From assembly GCF_000689415.1 (NCBI RefSeq), contig NZ_HG322950.1:930001-994000 (forward strand): a DNA stretch of 64,000 nucleotides. The letters run 5' to 3'. The notes under the pieces are model-generated. The model did no database searches, was not told where the DNA came from, and saw only the letters and a list, made by a program, of their open reading frames with translations. Made by a program: the position numbers and the translations under genes. Below are positions 26,239-34,771 of this stretch, one piece after another (positions within the stretch are counted from its first letter, which is position 1; each line of letters begins with the position of its first letter). The DNA is from Pseudomonas knackmussii B13 (lineage in GTDB: Bacteria > Pseudomonadota > Gammaproteobacteria > Pseudomonadales > Pseudomonadaceae).

Positions 26239-28758
26239 ATGCTCACCTCCGTCACACCGCTTACCTCGCTCCCCCGGCTGCCGCCCCAGCACTTGCCGCG
26301 GTCGCGCTTGCACGACCTGCTGCTACGCGACGACCATCGCCTGCGCCTGCTGCTCGCGCCCCTGGGCAGCGGCAAGACGGTGCTGCTCGGCGAGTGCGCC
26401 CGTGCCGCGCCTTCCGGCACCCGCGTGGCCTGGCTGGCCCTGGCTGGCCGCGCCCTGAGCGTGAGCGCCTTTGTCGCTCGGTTGGGCGAGGCGATCGGCC
26501 TTTCAGGTGTCGACGAGCGACAGCTGAGTGATTTCCTGCGTGAAACGCGGCAGCCGCTGTGGATCATGCTCGACGACTATCCGCGCGAACCCGATGCCGA
26601 ACTGGATGCCTGCCTTGACCGCCTGCTGGCCCAGGCCTCGCCGCAAGTCGGCTGGTGGCTGGCCAGCCGCCGGCGCCCGGCGTGCAACCTGGCGCGCCTG
26701 CTGCTGGAGGGCGAGCTTCTGGAAGTCGAAGCCGCCCAGCTGCATTTCAGCGAAACCGAACTGACCGAATGGTTGCGCCAGGGTGGCCGTGAGTGGCCGC
26801 TCGAGCTTCGCCAACTGCTCCTGGAACAGACCGGCGGCTGGTGCGCCGGCATCCGTTTGCGCCTGCTCGGCCTGCCGGTGGAAGAACTGGTCCCCGCTCC
26901 CGCACTGCTCGCCGAATCGGGACAGGCGCTGCTGCAGGACTATCTGCAGCGCGAGGTGCTCGACGAACTGCCCGAGCCGCTGGGCGAAATCCTCTGCGGC
27001 CTGGCGCGCGTCGGGCGTTGCTGCTCGGCGCTGGTCGATCATCTGTTCGAGGAATCCCCTGGGGCCTTGCAGCTGTTGCTGCAGCGCGGCTCCTGCCTGG
27101 AGGCCGAGGAGGGCGCCTGCGGCTGGTACCGCGTGGCGCCGGTGCTGGCCGGCGGATTGGCCGAGCTTGGCCGTACGCCCGCCAGCAGCCTGCACCGTCG
27201 CGCTTGCCAGTGGTTCGGCCAATCCGGCGACAGCCACGCGGCCTTCGAACATTCCCTGCGTGCCGAGCAACCGGACGTCGCCGCCAGCCTGTTGCAGCGG
27301 CTGACCGAGGAGCAGTTGCTGCAGGGGCACAACGTCGCGCGGGTACTGCGCCTGCGCGAGAAGCTGCCGGAAGAACTGCTGTTGAGTACACCGCGCCTGG
27401 TGATCCTCAACGCCTGGGCACTGCTCTTCGTCGGCCGCCTCGACGATGCCGAGCAATTGCTGGCGATCTTCGAGCGCTTCCTGCCGATGCCCAGCGAGGC
27501 ACGGCAGCGCGCGCTGATCGCGCAGTGGCTCGGATTGTCCGGCATGCTCGCCCACGCCCGTGGTCGACCGGGGGCGGAGGCGCGCCTGCGCGGTGCGCTC
27601 GCCGACCTGCCGCAGGACGCCTGGGCGCAAACGCTGATCTGCCTGTCCGCGCTCAGCCAGCTGGCGCAGGCCGAAGGGCAACTGGACCAGGCGCGGCTGC
27701 TCAATCGCGAAGCACTCAAGCGTGCCCGAGAGCAAGGTAGCGTGGTCTTCGAGGCCTATCTGGAAATGGACCGCGCCTACTGGCTGGAACAGCGCGGCGA
27801 ACTGGCGCGCGCCGAGAGCCTGCTGCTGCGCGTGCAGGAGTCGCTGGCCGAGCTGCGCCAGGCCGGCTACGCCATGACCGGCCGGGTGCTGCTGCGGCGT
27901 GGCTGGCTGGGCCTGCGCCAGGGGCACGACGAACAGGCGCGCGAGCTGCTGCAGTGCGGCCTACGAGAGACGCGCCGCAGCCTGGACCCTGCCTCGGTGT
28001 ACGGCTACATCGGCCTGGCTCTGCTGGATGCCCGCGATGGTGAGATCGACGTGGCCTTCAATCGCTTGCTGGAGGCGGAGCGGCAGATGCAGTTGCAGCA
28101 CATCCCGGAAGCGCTTTATCGCGGGGCGCTGCTGCTGGCCAGCGGCACGCTTAGCCTGCGGCAGGGCCGACCGGGCCAGGCGCGGGAAATCCTCGGCCGC
28201 GTGTTGGCGCGTTACCAGAGCGACGGCCTGAGTGCGCCGGCCGCGACCCCGGACCTGCTGTCGCGGGTCGCCTGCCAACTTGCCCTGGCCGAAGCCTACG
28301 ACGGCGAAGCGCAGGCGGCTCTGGCGCGCCTCGACGATTTGCTGCCATTGGTGCAGAGCCAGGGGCGCATGGCCTTGGTCTGCGAGGTCTGGCTGGCCAA
28401 GGCCGAGGCGCATGCGCTCGCCGGGCAAGCCGAGGCGGCGCAGGCCGCCTGCGCTGCTGGCGCGGAGCTGGCGCAACGCTTCGGCCTGCTGGCGCTGCTC
28501 GGCGAGTCGCGCCAGCGTCAGCCGGGGCTCTACGCCCTGGCGTCGGACGCCAGCCTGCCGCCCTTGCTCAGCCAGCGCGAACAGTCGGTGCTGGAACTAA
28601 TCGCGCGCGGCTGCTCGAACCTGGAGATCGGCGAGCGTCTGTTCATCTCCCTGCACACGGTGAAGACCCACGCCCGGCGCATCAACGGCAAGCTCGGTGT
28701 GGAACGGCGTACCCAGGCGGTGGCGCGGGCGAAGGAGCTGGGGCTGCTCAAGGCTTAG
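26239..28758 (+). CDS. MalT-like LuxR-family ATP-dependent transcription regulator
   Basis: An 839-residue LAL-type regulator. The Walker A motif is A40-P-L-G-S-G45-K-T47, a LDDYPRE segment near 115 fits Walker B, and a long TPR-like helical region (about 330-740) probably binds the inducer. A C-terminal LuxR helix-turn-helix follows (about 775-835: LSQREQSVLELIARGCSNLEI, HTVKTHARRINGKLGV). It lies downstream of the DUF1302/DUF1329 pair and most likely controls it. The ATG at 26239 is 120 bp after the terminator, so it has its own promoter region. Confidence 0.85.
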   Translation: MLTSVTPLTSLPRLPPQHLPRSRLHDLLLRDDHRLRLLLAPLGSGKTVLLGECARAAPSGTRVAWLALAGRALSVSAFVARLGEAIGLSGVDERQLSDFLRETRQPLWIMLDDYPREPDAELDACLDRLLAQASPQVGWWLASRRRPACNLARLLLEGELLEVEAAQLHFSETELTEWLRQGGREWPLELRQLLLEQTGGWCAGIRLRLLGLPVEELVPAPALLAESGQALLQDYLQREVLDELPEPLGEILCGLARVGRCCSALVDHLFEESPGALQLLLQRGSCLEAEEGACGWYRVAPVLAGGLAELGRTPASSLHRRACQWFGQSGDSHAAFEHSLRAEQPDVAASLLQRLTEEQLLQGHNVARVLRLREKLPEELLLSTPRLVILNAWALLFVGRLDDAEQLLAIFERFLPMPSEARQRALIAQWLGLSGMLAHARGRPGAEARLRGALADLPQDAWAQTLICLSALSQLAQAEGQLDQARLLNREALKRAREQGSVVFEAYLEMDRAYWLEQRGELARAESLLLRVQESLAELRQAGYAMTGRVLLRRGWLGLRQGHDEQARELLQCGLRETRRSLDPASVYGYIGLALLDARDGEIDVAFNRLLEAERQMQLQHIPEALYRGALLLASGTLSLRQGRPGQAREILGRVLARYQSDGLSAPAATPDLLSRVACQLALAEAYDGEAQAALARLDDLLPLVQSQGRMALVCEVWLAKAEAHALAGQAEAAQAACAAGAELAQRFGLLALLGESRQRQPGLYALASDASLPPLLSQREQSVLELIARGCSNLEIGERLFISLHTVKTHARRINGKLGVERRTQAVARAKELGLLKA

Positions 28759-28770
28759 CTAGATGAATGC

Positions 28771-28915
28771 CCGTAGGAGCGGACCTTGTCCGCGATTCGC
28801 GCGCATGGCGCGCTCCTACAAATGTCCCGGTCCCGGGATTGTTCGCGGATGAGATCCGCTCCTACGGGAAGGAAGTACGTCACCTGCTGCGGACCTTGTC
28901 CGCGATTTCTACAGG
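28771..28915. repeat. REP-type palindrome cluster B1
   Basis: GTAGGAGCGGACC at 28773, CGCGCTCCTAC ending near 28819, GATGAGATCCGCTCCTACGG and a half copy GCGGACCTTGTCCGCGA near 28890 form two inverted pairs filling the 160-bp gap. Related clusters are at 30962, 43555, 46665, 53939 and 59118. Confidence 0.85.
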
Positions 28916-28918
28916 AAT

Positions 28919-29728
28919 CTAATGCAGGGCTTTCTTCGGCACCGGAATCTCCCCGATGCGCTGCCGCAGGCGCAGCTGCTCGGCCGGGTCTTCGCTGAGC
29001 AGCAGCGCGCGTTCGAGGTCGTAGCGCTCGGCCTGCGGGCACTCCAGGCGACGGTAGAGATCGGCGCGGGCCAGGTGGTCGGCCACGTTCGGCTCGCCCA
29101 GTTCGAGCACTCGTTGTGCGTCCTTCAGCGCGGCCAGCGGTTGCTCGGCAGCCTGGTGCAGTTGGCGCAGGTTGCGCGACAGGCGCTGCAGCATCTCCGC
29201 CGGACTGGCGTCGCGCAGGTGGCTGGCGTTGAGCTCGACGCCGGTGCCCAGGCTGCGCACCAGCAGGTCGCGGCAATCGCGGGTGTACAGGCGACGGCCG
29301 GTGGTAGGGTCGAGCAGGTGGTCGGCGCCGGGCACGCGCAGCAGGAAGCGTCCGGGGAAGTTCACGCCTTGCAGGGGAATGTCCTGGCGCCGGGCCAGTT
29401 CCAGGGCGATCAGCGCCAGAGACAGCGGCTGGCCGCGGCGGCGCTGTAGCACCTGGGGCAGTAGTGCGGCGCGGGGCAGCAGAGGGACGTCATCGTCCTC
29501 GGCGAAGCCCTGCTCGCTCAGTTGGCGTAGCAGCAGTTGCGCGCGCTCGGCGGCGGTACCGTCCAGGGGCAGAGTAGCGAAGAGGCGTTGGGCCAGGTCG
29601 TCGAGCATTCGCATGGCCTGGCCGGGAGGATTCTGCGGCTCGTGCTCGGCGGCGATCCACAGCGCCGCCTCGAACAGACCCGGCGGGTCCTGGGCAAGGC
29701 AGGCGAGGCAGGCTTGGCGCGGGTCCAT
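28919..29728 (-). CDS. SirB1-family transglutaminase-like/TPR protein
   Basis: A 269-residue protein of the SirB1 family. The N-terminal transglutaminase-like domain has QVLQRRRGQPLSLALIALEL and DIPLQGVNFPGRFLLRVPG, and a C-terminal TPR-like tail has AALKDAQRVLELGEP and YDLERALLLSEDP. The usual catalytic Cys of transglutaminases is replaced by F in VNFPGRF, so catalysis is doubtful. The ATG at 29728 has GGAGAA upstream. It is divergent from the leucine dehydrogenase gene with 158 bp between them. Confidence 0.8.
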   Translation of the reverse strand: MDPRQACLACLAQDPPGLFEAALWIAAEHEPQNPPGQAMRMLDDLAQRLFATLPLDGTAAERAQLLLRQLSEQGFAEDDDVPLLPRAALLPQVLQRRRGQPLSLALIALELARRQDIPLQGVNFPGRFLLRVPGADHLLDPTTGRRLYTRDCRDLLVRSLGTGVELNASHLRDASPAEMLQRLSRNLRQLHQAAEQPLAALKDAQRVLELGEPNVADHLARADLYRRLECPQAERYDLERALLLSEDPAEQLRLRQRIGEIPVPKKALH

Positions 29729-29886
29729 GGCGTTCTCCGGCTGATACCGCGTTTTACTCGCAGCGCCGGCAGTCCGTCCAGTCCCGGTCGTGGCGTGCCG
29801 CCACTGCCTATACTGATAGGGATCTACGGGCAACGTCCTGGCGCTCGACCAGGATGTCCACAGGCACCCGCATTGGGAGCGCCGCC

Positions 29887-30906
29887 ATGTTCGACATGAT
29901 GGAAGCCACCCGGCTAGAAAAGCTGCACGTCGCCTTCGACCCGGCCACGGGGCTCAGGGCCATCATCGCCATCCACAGCACGCGGCTGGGGCCGGCTCTG
30001 GGCGGTTGCCGCTACCTGCCTTACGCCAACGACGAGTCGGCAGTGCGCGACGCCGTGCGCCTGGCCCAGGGCATGAGCTACAAGGCCGCGCTGGCAGGAT
30101 TGCGCCAGGGCGGTGGAAAGGCGGTGATCTTGCGCGCGCCGCATGTGGATAACCGCGGTGCGCTGTTCGAGGCTTTCGGCCGCTTCATCGAGTCCCTGCG
30201 CGGCGAGTACATCACCGCGGTGGACAGCGGCACATCCAGCGCCGACATGGACTGCATCGCCCAGCACACCGAGCACGTCACCAGCACCACCAGCGGGGGC
30301 GACCCCTCGCCACATACCGCCCTGGGTGTGTTCGCCGGCATTCGTGCCAGCGCCCTGGCACGACTGGGCAGCGACGACCTGGATGGCCTGCGGATTGCCG
30401 TGCAGGGCCTGGGGCACGTGGGTTACTCGCTGTGCGAGCACCTGGCTGCAGCCGGCGCGGAACTGCTGGTCAGCGACCTGGACTCCGGCAGGGTGCAGCT
30501 CGCGGTGGAGCAATTGGGTGCCCAGCCGATCGCCAGCGAGGCGCTGCTCACCACGCCGTGCGACATCCTCGCCCCCTGCGGACTGGGCGGCGTGCTGACA
30601 CCTTCGGTGGTGGCGCAGATGCGCTGCGCGGCGGTAGCCGGCGCGGCCAACAACCAACTGGCGCACGTCGACGTGGCCGATGAACTGGAGGCCCGCGGCA
30701 TCCTCTATGCGCCGGACTACGTGATCAACTCCGGTGGGCTGATCTTCGTATCCCTGCAGCACCAGGGTGAAACGCTGCCGGCAATTACCGCGCACCTGGC
30801 GAAGATCGGTTCCCGCCTGACCGAGATCTACGCCCACGCCCAGGCCGACCACCGCTCGCCGGCGCGGGTGGCGGACATGCTCGCCGAGCGGATTCTCTGC
30901 GGTTAA
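29887..30906 (+). CDS. ldh: Leucine dehydrogenase (Glu/Leu/Phe/Val dehydrogenase family)
   Basis: A 339-residue enzyme for NAD-dependent oxidative deamination of branched-chain amino acids. The glycine-rich PALGGCRY, the catalytic/substrate lysine block MSYKAALAGLRQGGGKAVI and the Rossmann motif VQGLGHVGYSLCEH are all present. CGLGGVLT and GAANNQL lie in the late nicotinamide-site region. The start at ATG 29887 (MFDMMEATRLE) matches the known family start; an upstream in-frame ATG at 29854 has only a weak site. It neighbours the SirB1-like gene as in P. aeruginosa. Confidence 0.88.
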   Translation: MFDMMEATRLEKLHVAFDPATGLRAIIAIHSTRLGPALGGCRYLPYANDESAVRDAVRLAQGMSYKAALAGLRQGGGKAVILRAPHVDNRGALFEAFGRFIESLRGEYITAVDSGTSSADMDCIAQHTEHVTSTTSGGDPSPHTALGVFAGIRASALARLGSDDLDGLRIAVQGLGHVGYSLCEHLAAAGAELLVSDLDSGRVQLAVEQLGAQPIASEALLTTPCDILAPCGLGGVLTPSVVAQMRCAAVAGAANNQLAHVDVADELEARGILYAPDYVINSGGLIFVSLQHQGETLPAITAHLAKIGSRLTEIYAHAQADHRSPARVADMLAERILCG

Positions 30907-30961
30907 ATCGCACAGTTTTCCGCAGGGGTGGATCTCATCCACGAAGCGCCATTCCCAGATG

Positions 30962-31014
30962 CCCCCATAGGTGCGCGCCATGTGCGCGCTTCGCGGACAA
31001 GGTCCGCTCCTACG
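30962..31014. repeat. REP-type palindrome B2, partial
   Basis: GCGCCATGTGCGCGC and GCGGACAAGGTCCGCTCCTAC form the right part of the GTAGGAGCG palindrome family; the left arm is worn. Confidence 0.7.
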
Positions 31015-31023
31015 CGGTTTTCT

Positions 31024-31098
31024 GGGTCCCCGCGTTCGCGGGGATGACGGGGGAGGGAGCGAATCCTGATTCCGTCACTCCCGAGAACGCGGGAGCCC
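31024..31098. repeat. Palindromic repeat family A, copy 2
   Basis: Left unit 31024-31049 is identical to copy 1; right unit 31073-31098 (CGTCACTCCCGAG...GAGCCC) has several changes. It lies next to REP B2 in the gap before yebG; the gap 30907-31131 holds nothing else I can name. Confidence 0.8.
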
Positions 31099-31131
31099 AA
31101 AAGACAGTTGCTCCTGCGAGAGAGTGGGCAT

Positions 31132-31389
31132 TCACTCCGCCTCGGCGAACAGCTCACCCAGGGCGTCGGGCTGGTTCTTGAAGGCGCGGGCGAAGGTGTC
31201 GCGGTTGCGGGCCATGAAGATGCCGAGCTCCTCGACCTGGTCCTCGCTCAGCGAGGGCACCGCCTTGTGCAGGACGCCGGCCAGGCTTTCTGCCAGCTCC
31301 AGCATCTTGTCGTGCCGGTCGGCTTCGGCCTTATCCATGAACAGGCGCTCCGGATCGCGGCTGCTGCGGTACACCACTTCGACGGCCAT
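31132..31389 (-). CDS. yebG: YebG-family SOS-induced DNA-damage protein
   Basis: An 85-residue protein with the YebG start MAVEVVYRSSRDPERLFMDK and the helix EADRHDKMLELAESLAGVLH; E. coli YebG is about 96 residues and begins the same way. It is a small cytoplasmic protein of unknown biochemical role, induced by DNA damage. A perfect LexA box lies 42 bp upstream of the ATG, which fits that regulation. GAGGTG provides the ribosome site. Confidence 0.9.
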   Translation of the reverse strand: MAVEVVYRSSRDPERLFMDKAEADRHDKMLELAESLAGVLHKAVPSLSEDQVEELGIFMARNRDTFARAFKNQPDALGELFAEAE

Positions 31390-31431
31390 TCATCACCTCT
31401 ATGCCTTCTCTGATATTTGGGTAGGAGAATA

Positions 31432-31447
31432 CTGTTTATTTGTACAG
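31432..31447 (-). promoter_or_regulatory. LexA (SOS) box of yebG
   Basis: CTGTTTATTTGTACAG is an exact CTGT-N8-ACAG palindrome, flanked by TA and TA as in the consensus. Placement 42 bp before yebG puts it over the likely promoter, so LexA would repress until DNA damage. Confidence 0.9.
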
Positions 31448-31555
31448 TAAAAGCATAATGCAATGCCCTGTCGTTAGGGAAGGGCTGAATTGCAAGTGGC
31501 CAGTATGGTCGGCGTTCCGCTTCGGGGCACGCGGGGCCATATGGGGGCAGGGAAA

Positions 31556-31565
31556 GGGGGGGGGG
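31556..31565. repeat. Homopolymeric G10 tract
   Basis: Ten consecutive G, preceded by GGGAAA, in the 247-bp gap 31390-31636 between yebG and the DUF3509 gene. It lies downstream of the DUF3509 stop and beyond the yebG promoter. Besides the LexA box I see nothing else in this gap. Confidence 0.6.
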
Positions 31566-31636
31566 CCGGGATCGATCTAGTGCGCGCGGCGCAGCGGCGT
31601 GCGGCAAATGCGCACACCGGACGGGCTGGCGGAGAT

Positions 31637-31915
31637 TCAGGAGGCCTTGCGTATGTCTCGGCTGGCGGTCATGTCCGCCAACAGGCGCGGCGCGCTGTCG
31701 CCCTGTTCGATGGCGATGCCGAAGCGAATGCTCTGGATCAGCCGTTGCAACTGCTCCGGGTCCTGCAGCTGGGCCTGGCGGATCAGCCGCTTGGCGGCCA
31801 CGCCGGCGCTGGTGGAGAGGGTCAGGACGATGCTGCCGTCCGGCCGTTCGAGGCTGAAGTTGACCCGGTACTGGGCCTGGAACGCATCGCTGAGCACCTG
31901 GAATGGGCTGTTCAT
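31637..31915 (-). CDS. DUF3509-like small protein
   Basis: A 92-residue protein with a pattern common in Pseudomonas DUF3509 proteins: MNSPFQVLSDAFQAQYRVNFSLERPDGSIVLTLS and then two helices (AAKRLIRQAQLQDPEQLQRLIQSIRFGIA). The function is unknown. ATG 31915 is preferred because similar proteins start there and a purine-rich AGGCAGGA lies upstream; longer in-frame starts exist. No operon partner is evident. Confidence 0.6.
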   Translation of the reverse strand: MNSPFQVLSDAFQAQYRVNFSLERPDGSIVLTLSTSAGVAAKRLIRQAQLQDPEQLQRLIQSIRFGIAIEQGDSAPRLLADMTASRDIRKAS

Positions 31916-32083
31916 CTTCGATCCTGCCTCTAGGTGGGAGTGACCCTTCATGGACTGGAGGGCGTCTGCAAAGTTCGCGGTCATCTTGCCGCAGCCTCGG
32001 TGCGCTACCACTGCCCGAGGTCAATGGCAGGTGACTTGCACGTACCAAGCCAACAGGCGCCGCAGCTGAAGGAGAGTCGACGA

Positions 32084-32560
32084 ATGAAACTGGAATGGGC
32101 CGAGCGCCTGCGCCAACAAATGCACGGGGTGGCCGAATCCCTGGGGAATCTGCTGGTGGAAGGTTTCCACTACCTGGCGCTGTTCGCCATCGGCGGCACC
32201 GTGTTCTGGTCGGCGGCGGTGGCCTTCTTCGAGATGTTCGAGAAGGGCCACGCGAGCATCGACGACGTGCTGCTGCTGTTCATCTACCTGGAGCTGGGTG
32301 CCATGGTCGGCATCTACTTCAAGACCAACCACATGCCGGTGCGCTTCCTGATCTATGTGGCGATGACCGCGCTGACGCGCCTGATGATCGCCGACATCCA
32401 GCACAACCACGTGCCCGACGACGGCATCATCCTGGTGTCCGTGGCCCTGTTGCTGCTGGCGCTGGCGATCCTAGTGGTGCGCTACGCGTCTTCGCGCTTC
32501 CCTTCGGCGCCTTCGAGCAAGGGCGGCGAGAACGCGCTGGTGCACGACGACGAGCGCTGA
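32084..32560 (+). CDS. psiE: PsiE-family phosphate-starvation-inducible membrane protein
   Basis: A 158-residue inner-membrane protein with four hydrophobic helices. The family blocks are FHYLALFAIGGTVFWSAAVAF, LLLFIYLELGAMVGIYFKTNHMPVRFLIY, MTALTRLMIAD and a last helix ending VVRYASSRF. PsiE is induced by phosphate starvation in enterics; its role is unknown. GAAGGAGAG precedes ATG 32084. The HlyD-type gene follows after 75 bp. The stretch 31916-32083 before it shows no feature I can support. Confidence 0.8.
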   Translation: MKLEWAERLRQQMHGVAESLGNLLVEGFHYLALFAIGGTVFWSAAVAFFEMFEKGHASIDDVLLLFIYLELGAMVGIYFKTNHMPVRFLIYVAMTALTRLMIADIQHNHVPDDGIILVSVALLLLALAILVVRYASSRFPSAPSSKGGENALVHDDER

Positions 32561-32635
32561 GCATCGGTTGGCTCCCGCGGTCGGCGCGATGCACTACCAT
32601 CGGTGGAGTCGCGCTGCCGAGGGAATACCGAGACG

Positions 32636-33607
32636 ATGAAGGGCTGGAAGCTGTTCGCACCGCTGTTGTTGCTGGTGATCATCGCCATCACCCTGTACCT
32701 GCGCCTGCACTCGCAGCCCCTGCTCCTGCAGGGCGAGGCGGACGCCACCGAAGTGATAGTCGCCTCCAAGGCCAAGGGCCGCGTCGAGCGCCTGCATGTG
32801 CGGCGCGGTGACGACGTGCAGAAAGGCCAGCGGCTGATCAGCCTGAGCAGCCCGGAGCTGCAGGCCCAGCTGGACTCGCTGCAGGCCGCGCGCAGCCAGG
32901 TGCAGGCGCAGCTCGACGAGTCCCTGCACGGCACCCGCGAGGAAACCCTGCGCGCCCTGCAGGCCACTCTCTCGCAGGCGCAGGCCGAGTTGCGCAATGC
33001 CGAGCTGGATTACCAGCGCAACCAGGAACTGGCCGGACGCAACTTCGTCTCCCAGGCCCAGCTCGACCTGTCGAGGCGCGGTCGCGATGTGGCGCGCAAC
33101 CGCGTGGCCGAGGCCCAGGCCAATCTCGACGAAGGCAACCAGGGTGACCGCGAGGAACGCCGCCGCGCGCTGGAAGCTGCGGTGCGCCGTGCCGATGCAC
33201 AGCTCGCAGAATTGCAGGCCCAACTCGACGACCTCGACGTGCTGGCGCCGGCCGACGGCGAGATCGGGCCGATCCCGGCGGAGGAGGGCGAGCTGATCAA
33301 CGCCTACAGTCCGCTGCTGACCCTGGTGCGTCTGTCTGACAGCTACCTGGTGTTCAACCTGCGCGAGGACATCCTGGCCAAGGTGCGCAAGGGCGATAAG
33401 GTCCGGCTGCGGATTCCGGCGCTGGGCGACGCGGAGATCGACACCGAGGTGCGCTACATCGCCCCGCTCGGCGACTTCGCCACCAAGCGTGCGACCCGTG
33501 CCACCGGCGACTTCGACCTGAAGACCTTCGAGGTCCGCCTGTATCCGCTGCAACCTGTGCAGGGCCTGCGCCCGGGGATGAGCGCGCTGTGGCAATGGAA
33601 GCAGTAA
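32636..33607 (+). CDS. HlyD-family periplasmic adaptor protein
   Basis: A 323-residue membrane-fusion protein: one N-terminal anchor (residues 7-23), a lipoyl-type half (VIVASKAKGRVERLHVRRGDDVQKGQRL), a long alpha-hairpin (about 75-200, rich in Q, A and R) and the second lipoyl half LDVLAPADGEIGPIPAEEGELI. It links an inner-membrane exporter to the outer membrane. It overlaps the first ABC-2 permease gene by 13 bp, so it belongs to that exporter. The ATG at 32636 is chosen over a codon 33 bp upstream because GAGGGAA is better placed. Confidence 0.85.
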   Translation: MKGWKLFAPLLLLVIIAITLYLRLHSQPLLLQGEADATEVIVASKAKGRVERLHVRRGDDVQKGQRLISLSSPELQAQLDSLQAARSQVQAQLDESLHGTREETLRALQATLSQAQAELRNAELDYQRNQELAGRNFVSQAQLDLSRRGRDVARNRVAEAQANLDEGNQGDREERRRALEAAVRRADAQLAELQAQLDDLDVLAPADGEIGPIPAEEGELINAYSPLLTLVRLSDSYLVFNLREDILAKVRKGDKVRLRIPALGDAEIDTEVRYIAPLGDFATKRATRATGDFDLKTFEVRLYPLQPVQGLRPGMSALWQWKQ

Positions 33608-34762
33608 GGCGCAACCTGCAGCGCTTCGTCCAGGCCTTCAACACCGAGACACGCCTCGCCGTGCGCAGCTGGACCATCCACTGGCTGGGATGGCTCTGGC
33701 CGCTGCTGCTGTTCACCCTGATCAGCGGTGTGTACAAGGCCGGCACCCTGCTGGACATGCCGGTGGCGGTGGTCGATGCCGATCACAGCAGCTTGTCGCG
33801 GCGCATCGTGCGCGAGCTCGATGCCGGTTCCCACGCCCAGGTGGAGACGCTCGACGGCGGCCTGCAGCAAGGCCTGCGGCGCATCCGCGCGGCCGACGAC
33901 TATGCGTTGCTGTACATCCCGCGCGACTTCGAGGCCGACGCCCTGGCCGGTCGCCAGCCCTCGGCGGTGCTCTACTACAACTCGCTGTTCTATAGCGCCG
34001 GCTATTACTCGACCCAGGACTTCGGTGGCTTGATCAGCAGCGTCAACCAGGACCTGCGCCCGCGCATCGCGGCTGGCATGGGCAGGTCGCTGCCGCCGCT
34101 GGCCGAGCGTCAGCGTGGCCTACGAGAGCCTGTTCAATGCCAGCGGCAACTACATCTACTATCAGCAGTTCGCCGCCATCGTGCATCTGCTGCAGCTGTT
34201 CGTGATCGTCGCCACCGTCCATGTGCTGGCGCGCGAGGCGCCTGAGCTGCGTGCCTCCTCGCCGCACATCCTGCGGGCCAAGGCGCTGGGTGCGCGTTTG
34301 CTGGGCAAGCTGGCGCCCTACACGCTGCTGTTCAGCGCGCTGCTGATGCTGGAGCTGTTCCTGCTGGTGACGCTCAACGGCGCGCGTATCAATGGCAGCC
34401 CGACCTGGATGCTGGCGATCACCGTCTGCTACGTGATGGCCGCGCAGAGCGTCGGCCTGGTGCTGTTCATCTTCACCGCCAACCGCTTCAGCGCGTACTC
34501 GCTGATCGGCCTGCTGATCGGCGTGGCGCAGACCTATTCCGGCGTGCTGCTGCCGGAGCTGGCGATGCCGGAGATCGCCCGCCTGATCAGCATCGCCGAG
34601 CCGCTGACGCACACCCTGCACGGGCTGTTCGACCAGTTCCTGCGCCAGGCGCCGACGGAGTCCGGTCTGTACACCTGCTGCCGCCTGCTGGTCTATCCGC
34701 TGCTCGCCTACATGATCGCCAAGCTGCGCCTGCGCCGGCGTCTCGACCTGAGCCCGGCCTGA
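33595..34762 (+). pseudogene. ABC-2 type transporter permease, frameshifted
   Basis: Two reading frames together encode one ABC-2 permease. The first (33595 to about 34107) has the N-terminal helix and the large periplasmic domain up to GMGRSLPPLAE. The second continues as VSVAYESLFNASGNYIYYQQ and carries the C-terminal membrane helices to 34762. Dropping one base at about C34108 rejoins them into a 388-residue protein, close to the 377-residue sister permease. Either the gene is broken or the base is a sequence error. The second frame has only a GTG (34115) without a good ribosome site. It follows the HlyD gene and precedes the second permease by 9 bp. Confidence 0.75.
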
Positions 34763-34771
34763 GGAGGCGCC

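Noticed and set aside
33595..34762. Programmed +1 frameshift in the permease gene
   Set aside because: No recoding signal (slippery codon with rare tRNA, internal Shine-Dalgarno, downstream knot) was visible; a mutation or sequence error is simpler.
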